Origin: Thunnus maccoyii
Lineage: Eukaryota > Chordata > Actinopteri > Scombriformes > Scombridae
Direction: 5' to 3'
Length of the DNA stretch: 64,000 nt
Assembly (NCBI RefSeq): GCF_910596095.1
Contig: NC_056539.1
Span: 5,884,001 to 5,948,000 of the forward strand
The notes under the pieces are model-generated. The model saw only the letters and a list, made by a program, of their open reading frames with translations, ran no database searches and was not told the origin of the DNA. Below, piece after piece: positions 52,850-64,000 of this stretch. The number at the start of each line of letters is the position of its first letter. Position 1 is the first letter of the stretch. Position numbers and translations under genes: made by a program.

Positions 52850-55800
52850 GAAATGTACTTAATCATCTACTCAAGTTTCAGGGACTGCCCCCGAGTGCTC
52901 TCTGTCTAGTACAACTACAACAACTTCTCGGCAGAAATCTGCAGCAATGTTTTAAATTCCAAAATTAATTGCCTAATGGATTAGGAGGTATGGAGTGTCC
53001 TACTTTACTGGGATGGAGCAATAATTTAAATTGTGCCAGGTGAGGACAAGGGGAAGTTGTATTTCAGGAGAATTTTTTTTTTTTTTTTCAAGATAGAGTA
53101 CATCTTTTATTGCCCCAAATACTGTGAAGCCTCCTCCCCCACCCTCATTGGCATTCAGGGGTTCATTAGACAGTCTAGTTCCTTGAGAAGAGAATTACAA
53201 CCAATAGTTTCTTGTTACTTACATGGCCAGACACAGAAGTCCTTCTCACACATGCACTGCAACCCTGAACTTGTCTAGACATTACTTGGAGAAGCTGAAT
53301 CAGTTAGACTGGACATTAGACGGACTCTACCCTGCCAGCTCCCTTGTACAAAGTCTGTTAAATTTCCCATTGAGCCCTTTCTATCATGTGACTGGTGCGA
53401 AACTGAAACTGCCGCCTGTATAATGCTTTCCACTCTTTCTTTAATATTGCAGATACGTCCAAATACATGAAGTATTGATATCAACGCAAAAACAGTCATC
53501 ATTATTGATGAGTCAGTAGCCTTGTCTGCCATCTTCGATGTGCTTTAAACAAAACACTGCGATTTCAGCAGCGTACTTTTTGCATCATGTCCTGCCTCCT
53601 GCATGCGTCCAAATACATGAAGTACCCAGGCACCACCCCTCGCCTAAACCAAACAGAGTATTTCCAGTAGGTGAGATTGCGTCTCTGAGTCTCCTGTTAT
53701 GTGGTACATGTGTGGAAGGGCAACTCTGGACCTGATTCTCCAGACATTGTCCAGAATTCATATGTGAAAATGGCTAAAGGTATTCAGATAGACAGATGGT
53801 AACTCTTACACACTTTTCCCTTTAAAATGGTATCACATACACACCAGATACAGTTACCAAGACAACTTAACGTGCAGAGATGCAAAGAAAGGATGGTATT
53901 TTAAAAAGAGAGAAGTCTTTAAAATAGACTCTCAATTTGGACAATCTAAGTGACCAAAAGTCAGCATGTTACCTTGGCATACCTCATCGTAATGGACATT
54001 AAAGTGGAGTGATTGAAGGAGAACGGCTCCATGTGTCAAGTGTTGAGTGAAAAACACATGACACCAAAACCCATTAGTGTCCTCCAGAGAGACAATGCCC
54101 AGAACTCTCCCTCCCCCTCCTCCTCCTCACTCCAGACTCAGGGTGCTGTTTCTGACAAAAGACACTCTTTCTGCTACAGATAAAAGGCCCCACGATTAGC
54201 CCAGGGGTTGAACTGTGCTCCATTCCAGTTTCACTTTTTGTAAAATGAGAACTTGAAATGATGTCAAAGTCTGGTGTAATGAAAGTAAGTGTTTTTTTTT
54301 TTTAATAATAGAACTCTTCTCAGGAACTCAGGAAATCATCCAATTATCTTTTTGCTGAAAGAAAATTTTATTGGAAATGATGATGCTCAGATAGCTTTTC
54401 TTGATGTTTATTGCATGAATTTAGATTGGCAGCTCTTTTTAAAAGCAAATTGCACTTGGATTATCATATTGCTACTGATAATCATTATGGGATTTTAGAA
54501 TCAGTCTATCTACTAATCTATAATGTGTATGAATCTCTATGTCTGTCTAATCATGTCACCGTCACTTGCTGACCACCTTTTTCTACAACACAAACTAAAT
54601 GAAATGGTACATTTGAAAATAAATTTAATTATTTAATTTAATTTAAAGTCTTATTCAACGACCTGCATGCATCTGCAGAATCACACAATGTTTGCTCTCA
54701 ATTAGTAAAATCTATCATAACCTGCTCCTAAATCAGTGTAGCCAGATTTGACTGGCACATAATAGACTCAGATCCACCCAGTCAATCATAAAAGTAGCCC
54801 AACATTTCTTTTTTTAAGTCTTGATGATGTATATTTTTTAAATAATACACAAACACAAAGCTTGGTCGTGAATATGCCTACATCTAGACGACAGTAAAGA
54901 CTTCACCAATATAACACTGTAACATACTAAAAAGAAATGGCCATTATTGTGTTGTCCTGTGGTGCTAAAGGAATTATGCCCTCTTAAAGCCTCCTTGTCA
55001 AATTCTGTGCCAGAATAAGAATGGAGGACGACAAATTAAGCCTCCAGTCTTCTGTTTTATGCATATAAAACATTTTTTTTTATCTTTTAAAAATTTTATT
55101 GAACCCAAAACCATGGTATCTATTATGAAAAATGATGTCAACCTAGGCTTTTAGATCATATTAGATTAAATCTAAAAAGTCTTCATCCACATGAACACAT
55201 GCAAACTTTTACAAGCCTTTCATTACATAGGTATGACCAAATACAATTTGGAAATAGAAAAATATTTTCAGCCTAGTTGTAACTGAAATTGACGGTTTTG
55301 ACATCACCAGTTATCAGCCATTGCGTGTTGAGCCTACCAGTGCACCGGCAGTCGCAAACATACAAATCAGAAAAGAGGGGCCAATTCATGACAATATAGC
55401 CTAATTTTTTATTGTGAAAACTGCCCACACTGTACAAAAAATTAATTATCATAAAAGTTTTATCTGGCCAAAACATCTGGCCTCCAGCAGTAGATTTAGC
55501 TGCTTGACATGTTGCAGTAATAGGCATCATCATTTCAGTAATGTTATGTCTCTGCCATTATGTTAGCTGTAATGAAAGAGTAACGGATAACAAAACAGTT
55601 GGAAAAAAACATGAAATCAAGCAACAACGTAGACTAACATTATCGAGAACTGTGAATTCAGTATTAATGTTACTTTCATTTGTGCATGATTACGTTGGGC
55701 AGACTTTGTTTTTATTCATTTAGTTGTTAATGGGCCATTCTATATGGCCAAAACATATCACTTATATGCCCACACTAAACAGAAAACACAGAACCCTGAT

Positions 55801-57600
55801 TGATTTTGTCCATTGACAATACCATTTAAGTTCAACAAGATGATTGCGTCCTCAGCGTTGTTGACAAAAAGAGAAGGCAGCATTATTTTGTGCAATTCTA
55901 CTATGAATGGAAAGCAAAGAGAAAAAAATGGAGTGGCAGATGGCTGGAAAGATTTCAGTTTTATTTCTATCACAGCACAGTTCATTCAAGACTACGTTAG
56001 ATCAGATGGATCAGATCTTTTCATAGCAGCCATCTGAGAAATCGGACCTTGGTACTGCTCAAACTACAGGACAGCTGACCGTATTTTCAGACACACCAGA
56101 ATTACATCTGACAGCCAGATCGTTGATTGTTCAGGCAATAAAACGGGTGTCATGGCCCCCCTCAAACTGAACATCCAATGACAGCCAATCTGGCAGAAAT
56201 TTGGCTTAACTTTAAAATTATAGTCATGGGCTAAAAGGATACAGTTTTGGTGGAGTTTTTGATACAGGCTATCAACCAGCTAAATCATCCTCTATTGTGT
56301 TTGCTAGGGATCTGTCACTGTTAATGTCCTTTGACAGTTTAGCTGCTCATCCCAAGCTAAACCTAGACAGTAGACAGTATTTTAAGTGAACAAGTGAGTG
56401 ATTCAAGCTTGAGTGGTGAGTACAAGTAGCTGTAATAATGCCAAGTTAGCAAGAACCACAGTGAAAGAGTGTCTCTGTTCAAAAAGCCAGAGTTTGTAAT
56501 GACAACTTGATTTACTGAGTAAACTGAGTGTGTTGTGTTACCACAGAGTGGACTGACATGGGCATTGTGTGTATGAACTATTACAGTTTATTATAAACCC
56601 GTAAACACTGCCTTTTCTGCTAACCATGCGATACATGAGAACACCACCCATAAGCATGGTACCTGTGCACATCAAAAATGGCAACAACTCAAAATGATAT
56701 AAAATTGGAAATACACAAATGAGAATAAAACTACTCTAAAACTTTTGTTGCCTAAAACTAGCAATAACATATGACTCAAATGTTACTGAATGTACATGTT
56801 TCTCAAAAGACTAAAACTAAATCAAAATAACAAAAACTGACCAAGTGAAACTAAGATCAACAGTTATTTGTCCATCTGTCAGTCTTTATTTCTCTCCGCC
56901 TGTCTGATACAACATAAATATCATTGAAAATGAATTACAAACTGGATTGGCCTTAGGTCTCACTGCAACCAATTTTTCAAATTTTTTGACACCCTCTATT
57001 AAGAGTGTTTGACACAGAAAGGGGCGTGTGAAGATCAATAGCGGAGTTACGAGCTTATATTACCCTGAGAGTCCTGCTGGTCATTGAGTGGCGCCATGAG
57101 CTCATAGCTAATGACTGAAGATCGATGGCCAGAAACTTGACTGTGGTTTGTTTCAGTGTTATGTTTACCATACAGTGGCTGATGCCGCAGCACTGACACA
57201 CATCACCCTTGGGAGAAAAAACAGGCTCTGCAAATACATTTGCTGATAGTGGTTTTAGTTGCTTATTAAATTTTCAACTACATGACAAAATCCCTGATTA
57301 TGTTAGTAAAACAAGACAGTACATCAGATATACAAACACCAAATAAAATTCCCCAGCATGTCACTTGACACTGTCATTTTTATCATCTGGCCACAACCAG
57401 AATCAGATGATAAAATTGTCTTTGAAAAACTGTATCAACAGAACAGCATATAAATAAATGAAGAGATTACACTGTCTTAATTGTACAACCAGTATAACAT
57501 AAATTTGTCATGACTTTATATTTATTTACTAGTAATTTTAAATACTTTTGAAAAGATAATGATTTTGATATATACTGTATGTACAATATTTGCTAACAGA
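52850..57600. other. Gene-poor region, nothing firm
   Basis: No gene was recognised. A T-tract at 53070-53088 preceded on the minus strand by AATAAA looks like the A-rich tail of a minus-strand retroposed copy, but no body or target duplication could be defined. Other T-tracts lie at 54290 and 55075. Confidence 0.5.
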
Positions 57601-57609
57601 GTGAGTAAA

Positions 57610-58480
57610 AAGCTGGAAAAAGTCAGTGCATTCTAACAAATACAATGCAGCTTCTCTTTGTAACTGCTCTCTTACAGTCAATGATGTCTCCCACTGAAGA
57701 AAGATTGAAAATGACTCCCAGTGCCACCATGAGCCGCTGTGGTTTCGGGCTCAGAGCCCACATTCAGACAGGGACTCATCCAGTCCATTTTTTCAAATAT
57801 AGACTTATTATTACCTTCCCACAATAAATTGCTCTAGAGGGCTGGGGAAATGCTGCTCTCCGTTTCTGTAACAGTGGCATCTCAGATATCATTAGGAAAG
57901 TACTATGCAGGGGGACAGCAGATCAATGGATTCCACCACAGAAGCATTAGTACACTCTGTGTATGATCAGTTTACCGAACAACAACACCGCCTCTGCGTC
58001 TCTTACTGGAAACAATTGATGCATTGTTGCAGTGAAATTAATCCCCTGAATTCATAACCCCAATCAGATATTCAATTGGCACTACCCAAAATAATTGTGC
58101 GGATGCCTACAAATGAGAAAAAAAATCTGCACAGAGGCCGAGACACAAGCAACACTGCCCATTCAATATCACACACTGCTTTATCATTTCAGTGAAACTG
58201 AGCTGCTGACTTTGATTTGATTTAATCTTAGGTTCATTTTATATTCTTTGTAAGCCAAACAAACCATCTCAAATCGCAGAGAAATGAATCGATGATTTCA
58301 GCAACATAGAGTTTTTCTTTTACCAAATACTTTTGCATGTCAGCATACATCAGGCTGTGAATGCTTCTGGATGATGATGTTTTCCTGGAGAAATATTGAA
58401 TTCTCTGCAATCCAAACATGATCGACATGTTGGGACTCAACAATCCTCCGATGAAAATACTCTGCACTCGAAATCGACAT
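57610..58480. promoter_or_regulatory. Candidate conserved non-coding block 5
   Basis: Non-repetitive sequence with 'gcagtgaaattaatcccc', 'ttcaattggcactacc' and 'caattgatgcattgttgc'. The short frames are not recognisable. Inferred regulatory candidate. Confidence 0.33.
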
Positions 58481-58489
58481 AATGAAATT

Positions 58490-60180
58490 CAAGTCTGATA
58501 TAATCCAGTGGGTATATACCCATCACTTAAAAAATAGACATTGATATAGAGAAATCTTAAAAATGGAAAACTTTTGTCCAGATGCATTCAACTAATAGAA
58601 TTTGATGAGAATCCACCAGTATCTCTCTGTACACAGAGGGGTGAAGCTTTAGGTAGCAGTAATTAATAGATGAAGTAATATGAGGGAATATCCAATAAGA
58701 TTCTACCAATTTGATTGGATATTACTTAAGTTTGAATACAATACCCCAACATGTTTTTTACAAATACAATTAAAGACATTTTAGAGAATATGTTGCAACA
58801 GTCTCACTATGTGTGTGTTGTGAATCCTTTATTGAATTCACTTACTGAATCAGAATATTTTTGAATCGCTCATTGAATGTCATTACGTTTAGCTTTCAAC
58901 ATTTGGAAGAAACTTCAATTATAAATTACTTTAAATCTGTCTGACACACTGAAGTAATAGGGGAAGCCCACTTTCTCTTTTTACACCCTAGTTCTCACAA
59001 GCTATTTGCTCCAAATAATGGATATCCTCATGCATGTCAAGCATGTTTCACCTCTGACGACAACCAACACCACAGATGGGTGTGGTCAGAAATGTGCTCT
59101 GTTACACCTGTAACCACACCCTATGGTGATGTCACTGGGTCCTTGAGTACACCTGTACATCACTGCAGCAAGATGAGAGGTTAAGCCACCTGAGGTTAGC
59201 AAAGATAAGGTTTTCATGGGGTTTAAAGTTACTGTTTAATATTTATTAGTGACAGGTGATATGACCTGCTGCCGGGTTTGTCATTTTTAAAAACCAGAAG
59301 CCTGCCAACGGTAATGTTTTCTACAGTGCTCTTTGCTAATAAAAATGCAAGGAGAGTTTTATAGGTTCAATAAGAGTTTCATTAACATTGAAGCTTGGCA
59401 AATTCAGCTGTTTTGCTAATTAGAAACTGCATCCAAAATGGAACCTGCTATCAGCAGCCAACCCTAGTAACAACCCAAATCTAAACAAGTCATGAGTTGT
59501 AATTAATGCTTTGGTTTCACAGTATTGTTTATTTCTTGTGGTGTATTTATGATCAATGCAATCTGAAAACCAGGAGATCAGATGGGCTCAAAAATGTGGC
59601 TTCTATTGTTCTACAAATTCCCATAGTGTGGTCTACCCAGACAAATGTTTTTTCTCACAAGCTCTCAAAATTTAAAGTCACATCTACTGCAGGGGACAAT
59701 AAGTATTTCAAAGAGGTTGTATCAGTTAAGTGACATAGTCACAATGAGAGAAGCTTGCAGTCTGAATTAAAGTTGTACTCTGTACAAATGCTGTGGCTGC
59801 ATTAGATTAGCCACAACCTAATCTGTCACTTAGCTGCAGCATGCCTTGCTGTTTGAACTGATGTAAACTGCTGCTGTCTGGGCACAGAGCTGGGGAGTGT
59901 AATGGGGATTCATTGATCCGCTGGTCTTTAGCTGATTGAGTTAGATAATTAAAAAGCCTCTTGTATCAGTTCCATTAAGGATTGTTTGTGTTGCTTTTTT
60001 CTTCTTGCTCTTGTTCTTGAACAACAGAACTTAGAGCTCCAGAGAGCTGCTGGGAAACAAATGTGTGTCTTTTCGGTCCCTTGTTTAATACATTATTTAC
60101 CCAATTTGATTATAAAATCACTGATGATTTTGTGAATTAGGTTAAACACAAACTAAGCAGCAGATCTAACCTAGATTACA
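58490..60180. other. Gene-poor region, nothing recognised
   Basis: No coding sequence, RNA gene or clear repeat was recognised. The open frame at 59506-59733 has no family resemblance or splice context. Confidence 0.5.
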
Positions 60181-60189
60181 TGGAGATAC

Positions 60190-61120
60190 GTTTATGATGG
60201 GCTATCACTATGCAGCATCTGAAGGAATGAAAAAGTGGCTGTGTAAATCAGAATATTAAGCAGCAAGTGTGATGCGCTGGGATCACACATATCCCTCCAA
60301 ACAGGATGTGGAGTGATTGTGCGGTCCTGAAGCGTGCAGGCTGAGGTCTGCTTTGTACCTCCTCCAACAGGCCAACTGTCCTCTGCTGTCACTGGAAGCC
60401 GCGCCAGGCCTCCTCAGCAATGGCTATGATGTCTGCGGCAATGCTGAAAATAGCCATGCTGAGCTCATTAACAGATTAGGTGTTGCAATGAATCTGTGTG
60501 GTTAGAGCTCCACGGCCTGATGTTGTTCCTCCAGGATGGCAATTACAGCTGATTGACGTGTTGGCACATGGGGATGGAGGGGTGGAGCCTGCAGCTCATG
60601 CCCGTGGAGGGGCTCTGCATGAAGGACAAAATAATCTTCTTTACATCACATACAGTGTCTTACAAAACTATCCATGTTCATGGCATCAAATGAGAGATGA
60701 TGGAAGTCATACTTTATTTTGCATCAACAGAATAAGTGCTGACACACTGATGCTGAGCTGTAGATGCTGACTAAATTACATCTTGTGCAAAATTTGAGTG
60801 TACACCCTCAGCTTGGTTGTTAACTTTGGAGGTTGTTGTCTGTCTGTTAAGTCTGTAAAATTAAGGTACTGTATATCATCCGATCTTCATCAGTAACCAT
60901 GTCTTTATTCGCTTGCCTTCCTGGACACAGTGGCACCAGCGAGAAGGATTTACTTGTCGTAATTTCAGCCAGTTCTCCCCTTTTCATCAAGGATGGCTTG
61001 CTCTCTCTGGGGCTTCCCATCATGGCTGATTATCAAATAAGTGTGCCCTTTGAAATGGATGTTGTATGTGATTCCAAATGACACCCCCCTCCTCCAACTG
61101 AAAGAGAATCATTGTGCCTT
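60190..61120. promoter_or_regulatory. Candidate conserved non-coding block 6
   Basis: A GC-moderate, non-repetitive block ('ctgatgttgttcctccagg', 'gctgattatcaaataagtg', 'gagctcattaacagatta'). It has several overlapping open frames on both strands, the usual by-product of composition; none shows a domain. Inferred regulatory candidate. Confidence 0.35.
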
Positions 61121-61129
61121 GCCAGTGAC

Positions 61130-61980
61130 TGACCGACCCCTTGTCTTTTAAATTTTACAGTTTGATCTGTGCTTTTTCAAACTGCGCTTTTTTTTGCTAA
61201 TTTCAAAGGAAATATTAAACGTAATTTCACAACATCAGATGGGATATCAGTAGAGGCAAGAGAATATTTGATTCTTTACTGAGCACAGCAAGAGATCAGC
61301 CTCTGATCATATGTTTTTTAAACGCGTCAAAAATTCGAGCATGTTTTCTAACATGCAGACAGCCATGAACTTTGTATGATGTGTCTTGTTTTTTAAGATC
61401 AGGGCTTAGGACTCGGGGGGGAAAGCGGTGGGTGTGTGCCTGTTTATGTAAATAATAGAGCACAAGCAAAAAGAAGGAAAGAGTAATGATACTCACTGTG
61501 TGTGGGTACAGACACGGCCGTGCCAGACCTCCAGTAAAATCCTCCACTGGCAAATGAATTGATTGTGGATATCTGTCCATAGTGTAGCAAATAAAAGCTC
61601 AAATATTAAAATATCACATACTATATCAACCACAAATAAAACAGAGAATTAACCATCTACCCATGATCTCTTCTCACTTTGACATTCAACAGATAAGAAA
61701 TAAGACCAGAGGACCAACCGCTTTGAACATGACTTTCACCAATATAAAAGATATGATGTGCACTACCGTTCTAGTCCCTCTTGGCTCCAGTGACCGTAAA
61801 TGTCTGCTTTTGAGTCCAAACAATAGAACTGTGAAAAGCAGCAGATAAAAGGTCACTTAACGACTCATGAATGAAATACTTTTGGAGCATTCCTGGATAT
61901 CACTGACCGGTCTTCTGTTTATGAATTCAAAGACAAAAATTCTCGAGGTATATTATCCAACTTTATTCAAACTGCTCTAA
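61130..61980. other. Intergenic, nothing recognised
   Basis: No gene or clear repeat was seen. It borders the LINE fragment to the right. Confidence 0.5.
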
Positions 61981-61989
61981 AAGTGTGCT

Positions 61990-62470
61990 TCCCGGGGAGA
62001 AAAATAATAAAAACATACACCTCATTAGACAAGCCAATGATGACAAAGGAGTTATAATAAATCAGCAAAGTTGAGGAAAGTCAGAAAAAAAAGGAAAAGA
62101 AATGTTAGGCTTTTATTAACAAGGTCCTGGGACAAGAAGAATCAACAAATGAGAAAATACTAATTGAGAGAATTGAGAGGACAAAAATGTTGCCTCAAAA
62201 AACTTTTTTTGTATCCATTTTCTCCTTCCTCAGCCTCTTAAACAGAATAATCTCTTTAGCAAAGGTCAAATGAGATGATTTTATTAATCTCAATTCATAA
62301 AAAACAATCGGACCTGATAACATCCTAGCCTGGTTACTGAAGGAGTGCACAGAGGACTTTTCTAATGCTATTGCTCATCTTCTATCTGTAATAGTGAAGG
62401 AAGTTTTCCTGAATTCTGAAAACGGACAAATGAGTCATACCAAGAGTTTCATCTGTGACCCAGCTCTATA
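61990..62470 (+). mobile_element. Degenerate LINE fragment
   Basis: Two in-frame pieces on the plus strand resemble non-LTR retrotransposon ORF2. One reads TYTSLDKPMMTKEL (around 62010-62050), like the linker before the reverse transcriptase. The other, from 62307, reads IGPDNILAWLLKECTEDFSN (GPDN at 62310-62321), like the start of the reverse transcriptase. Stops and frameshifts lie between and after them. Family (CR1, L2 or Jockey-like) not resolved. Confidence 0.6.
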
Positions 62471-62479
62471 ACGTCTTGT

Positions 62480-64000
62480 TTGGAAAAACTAAGAGTGTGA
62501 TTTGAAAAGGTTAATTTTCACTATTCTTGCTGACTGTATTTTTTGTATGTCGGCACAGTACAGCAGCAGCACTGAGACCATTCATACATGTCGTTTGGAA
62601 ACTAAAATTAAGCCAGCAATGGAGAGGGTTTTGTTGGTTGGCATGTGCAATGCTTTTGATGAAGGGGACCATGCTAAGTTCATGCAGAATATCCTGGATA
62701 ATAAGAGCGCTCCCGTCTATGTCGTTTAGCACATTCTGCATTTAGCAATTTCTGCGTAAAAAAAACTGCTGAAAAAAGTCAAAATCGTCAAAAAAGTCAG
62801 TGTATCAATAAAAAGAAAATTCGAGTATATGGGTCCATGATAGGATGGATGGGTGTTTACACTAGTTGTTCAGTTTTCATTTGAATAAAAGGGCAGCCAT
62901 GTTGGATTCCTCATCCATTGTTTGATGCATTCATGTGACATTGAGGAGGCGTACAAGTGGCGACACACATGTTTTTCACTGATGGCTAGATGTTTTGGTC
63001 TGGAATTTATTTTTGTAAAATCTTTTTCATAATGTCATGTCAAATGTATTTTTGTTTTCTTTTTGGTCTTTTTGAAGGTCCTCGATTTAAAATTCTGCTT
63101 ACATTCAGTACAGACAGCAAACACAAATTATAGATTCAAATACAGTTTTCTGATCTACAGTGGAGTGTTCCATATGTCAACATACTCTACATACCAATAA
63201 AGTGAGGAGAATTTGAAAACAAATAAATAAAAGCATGCACCATTTACTATGGTTGGAAATTTCTTATATTTTGCTTCTGAGACATGTTGATTGGCTTGTC
63301 ATGGCTTGAGTGGATCAGGGCAACATGCAGCAGCTCTACATGTAAACTTATTTTCTGTCAGTCAATCTTCAGTCAATCTGAATTGGTTAGGAATTAAACA
63401 TAGTTTTATTATTAGCATTGTTTATTGTTTAGGGCAAAGATCGCTAAAAATGAAGATTTTTCTATTATTTAGTCTTTCTTATGCCATCTGAAACAACAGG
63501 CTTCTAAAATACTGGTCTTCTAGACAGCAAATTCTAATAGACCAATGATAACAACGGGACACTAAGAGGAACAAAACAGCATTATTTGTGAAAAATGAGA
63601 CCACTCATTACAGGTTAGCTATGGTTTTAATGACAGTCACATGCTGCAGTGGGAATTGCTTGTTGTTTAAATGTTTAAAAAGGTTTGCTGCAAATGTTGT
63701 GTAATGCTGACATTAGTTTGTAAATTTTAATATTAAAAATAGGAAAAGAAAATCAATGATGCAAAAATGTGGGTAAAAATCTAATTAATTTGGAACCAAA
63801 ATCTATGTTCTGAGACTGATGCAGAATTATAGTAATTTAACACCATAAAGAATCTACAACAGCCAGCAGCCAGAAGGACTTCACTCAGGAACAGATAAAC
63901 AGCCCTCTTTTAGTTATGTTCTTACATAGTCCAAAGGCCCACAAGATTATGAGCTTCTGAATGCATACCATTCAATGTCGCCTCATGTTGATGTCAAAGT
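62480..64000. other. Intergenic, nothing firm
   Basis: The overlapping frames at 62502-62745 lie next to the LINE fragment and may be its decayed continuation; no motif confirms this. The rest is AT-rich without recognisable genes. Confidence 0.45.

Noticed and set aside
53070..53110. Processed pseudogene tail (minus-strand AATAAA followed by A-tract)
   Set aside because: No gene-like body and no flanking duplication could be found, so only a possible retroposed tail is noted.
60317..60770. Cluster of open frames as possible exons of an unknown gene
   Set aside because: Frames on both strands are open, no protein family is recognisable and splice sites do not join them; a non-coding block fits better.
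62502..62745. Overlapping open frames of 72-76 codons on both strands
   Set aside because: No domain or family resemblance; they lie beside a decayed LINE fragment and overlap each other in opposite frames.

Overview
The window looks like nuclear DNA of a ray-finned fish, probably a percomorph teleost. The three protein-coding genes are vertebrate genes with fish-like sequence, introns are mostly short, and the non-coding DNA is full of small foldback elements and other dispersed repeats that I recognise from memory as common in teleost genomes. There is no prokaryotic content: no operons, no CRISPR array and no prophage.

Layout. The first 31.5 kb hold three genes. lrrc8d (coding 2768-5323, minus) and lrrc8c (coding 10690-14993 in two exons, minus) encode subunits of the volume-regulated anion channel (VRAC). 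kyat3 (coding 25866-31056 in 13 coding exons, plus) encodes kynurenine aminotransferase 3, a pyridoxal-phosphate enzyme. Likely non-coding first exons and promoters, inferred from splice donors and CpG-rich sequence, lie near 7.4-7.9 kb (lrrc8d), 19.6-20.1 kb (lrrc8c) and 24.8 kb (kyat3). Read in the opposite direction, the order is kyat3(-), lrrc8c(+), lrrc8d(+). From memory this matches the human 1p22 arrangement KYAT3 ... LRRC8B-LRRC8C-LRRC8D, but with no LRRC8B and no intervening GBP genes. lrrc8c and lrrc8d encode partners of one heteromeric channel; kyat3 has no obvious functional link to them.

From 31.5 kb to the right edge I find no convincing protein-coding gene. This 32-kb stretch has a CpG-rich block at 32.2-33.1 kb and several long, non-repetitive blocks rich in homeodomain- and POU-type motifs (38.4, 39.5-40.6, 42.0-42.5, 51.9-52.8, 57.6-58.5 and 60.2-61.1 kb). 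I read these as candidate conserved regulatory elements, which needs cross-species alignment. The stretch also holds an L2/CR1-like LINE relic split by a Helitron-like insertion (47.4-50.8 kb) and a second LINE fragment (62.0-62.5 kb).

The mobile-element record is the most informative part of the non-coding sequence. There is a foldback element inside another foldback element (9.4-10.4 kb), a long repeat carrying two separate insertions (17.9-18.9 kb), and the Helitron-in-LINE insertion, whose empty site can be read from the host sequence. I did not find a clearly new biological system. Repeat family names and human comparisons are from memory, without database searches.
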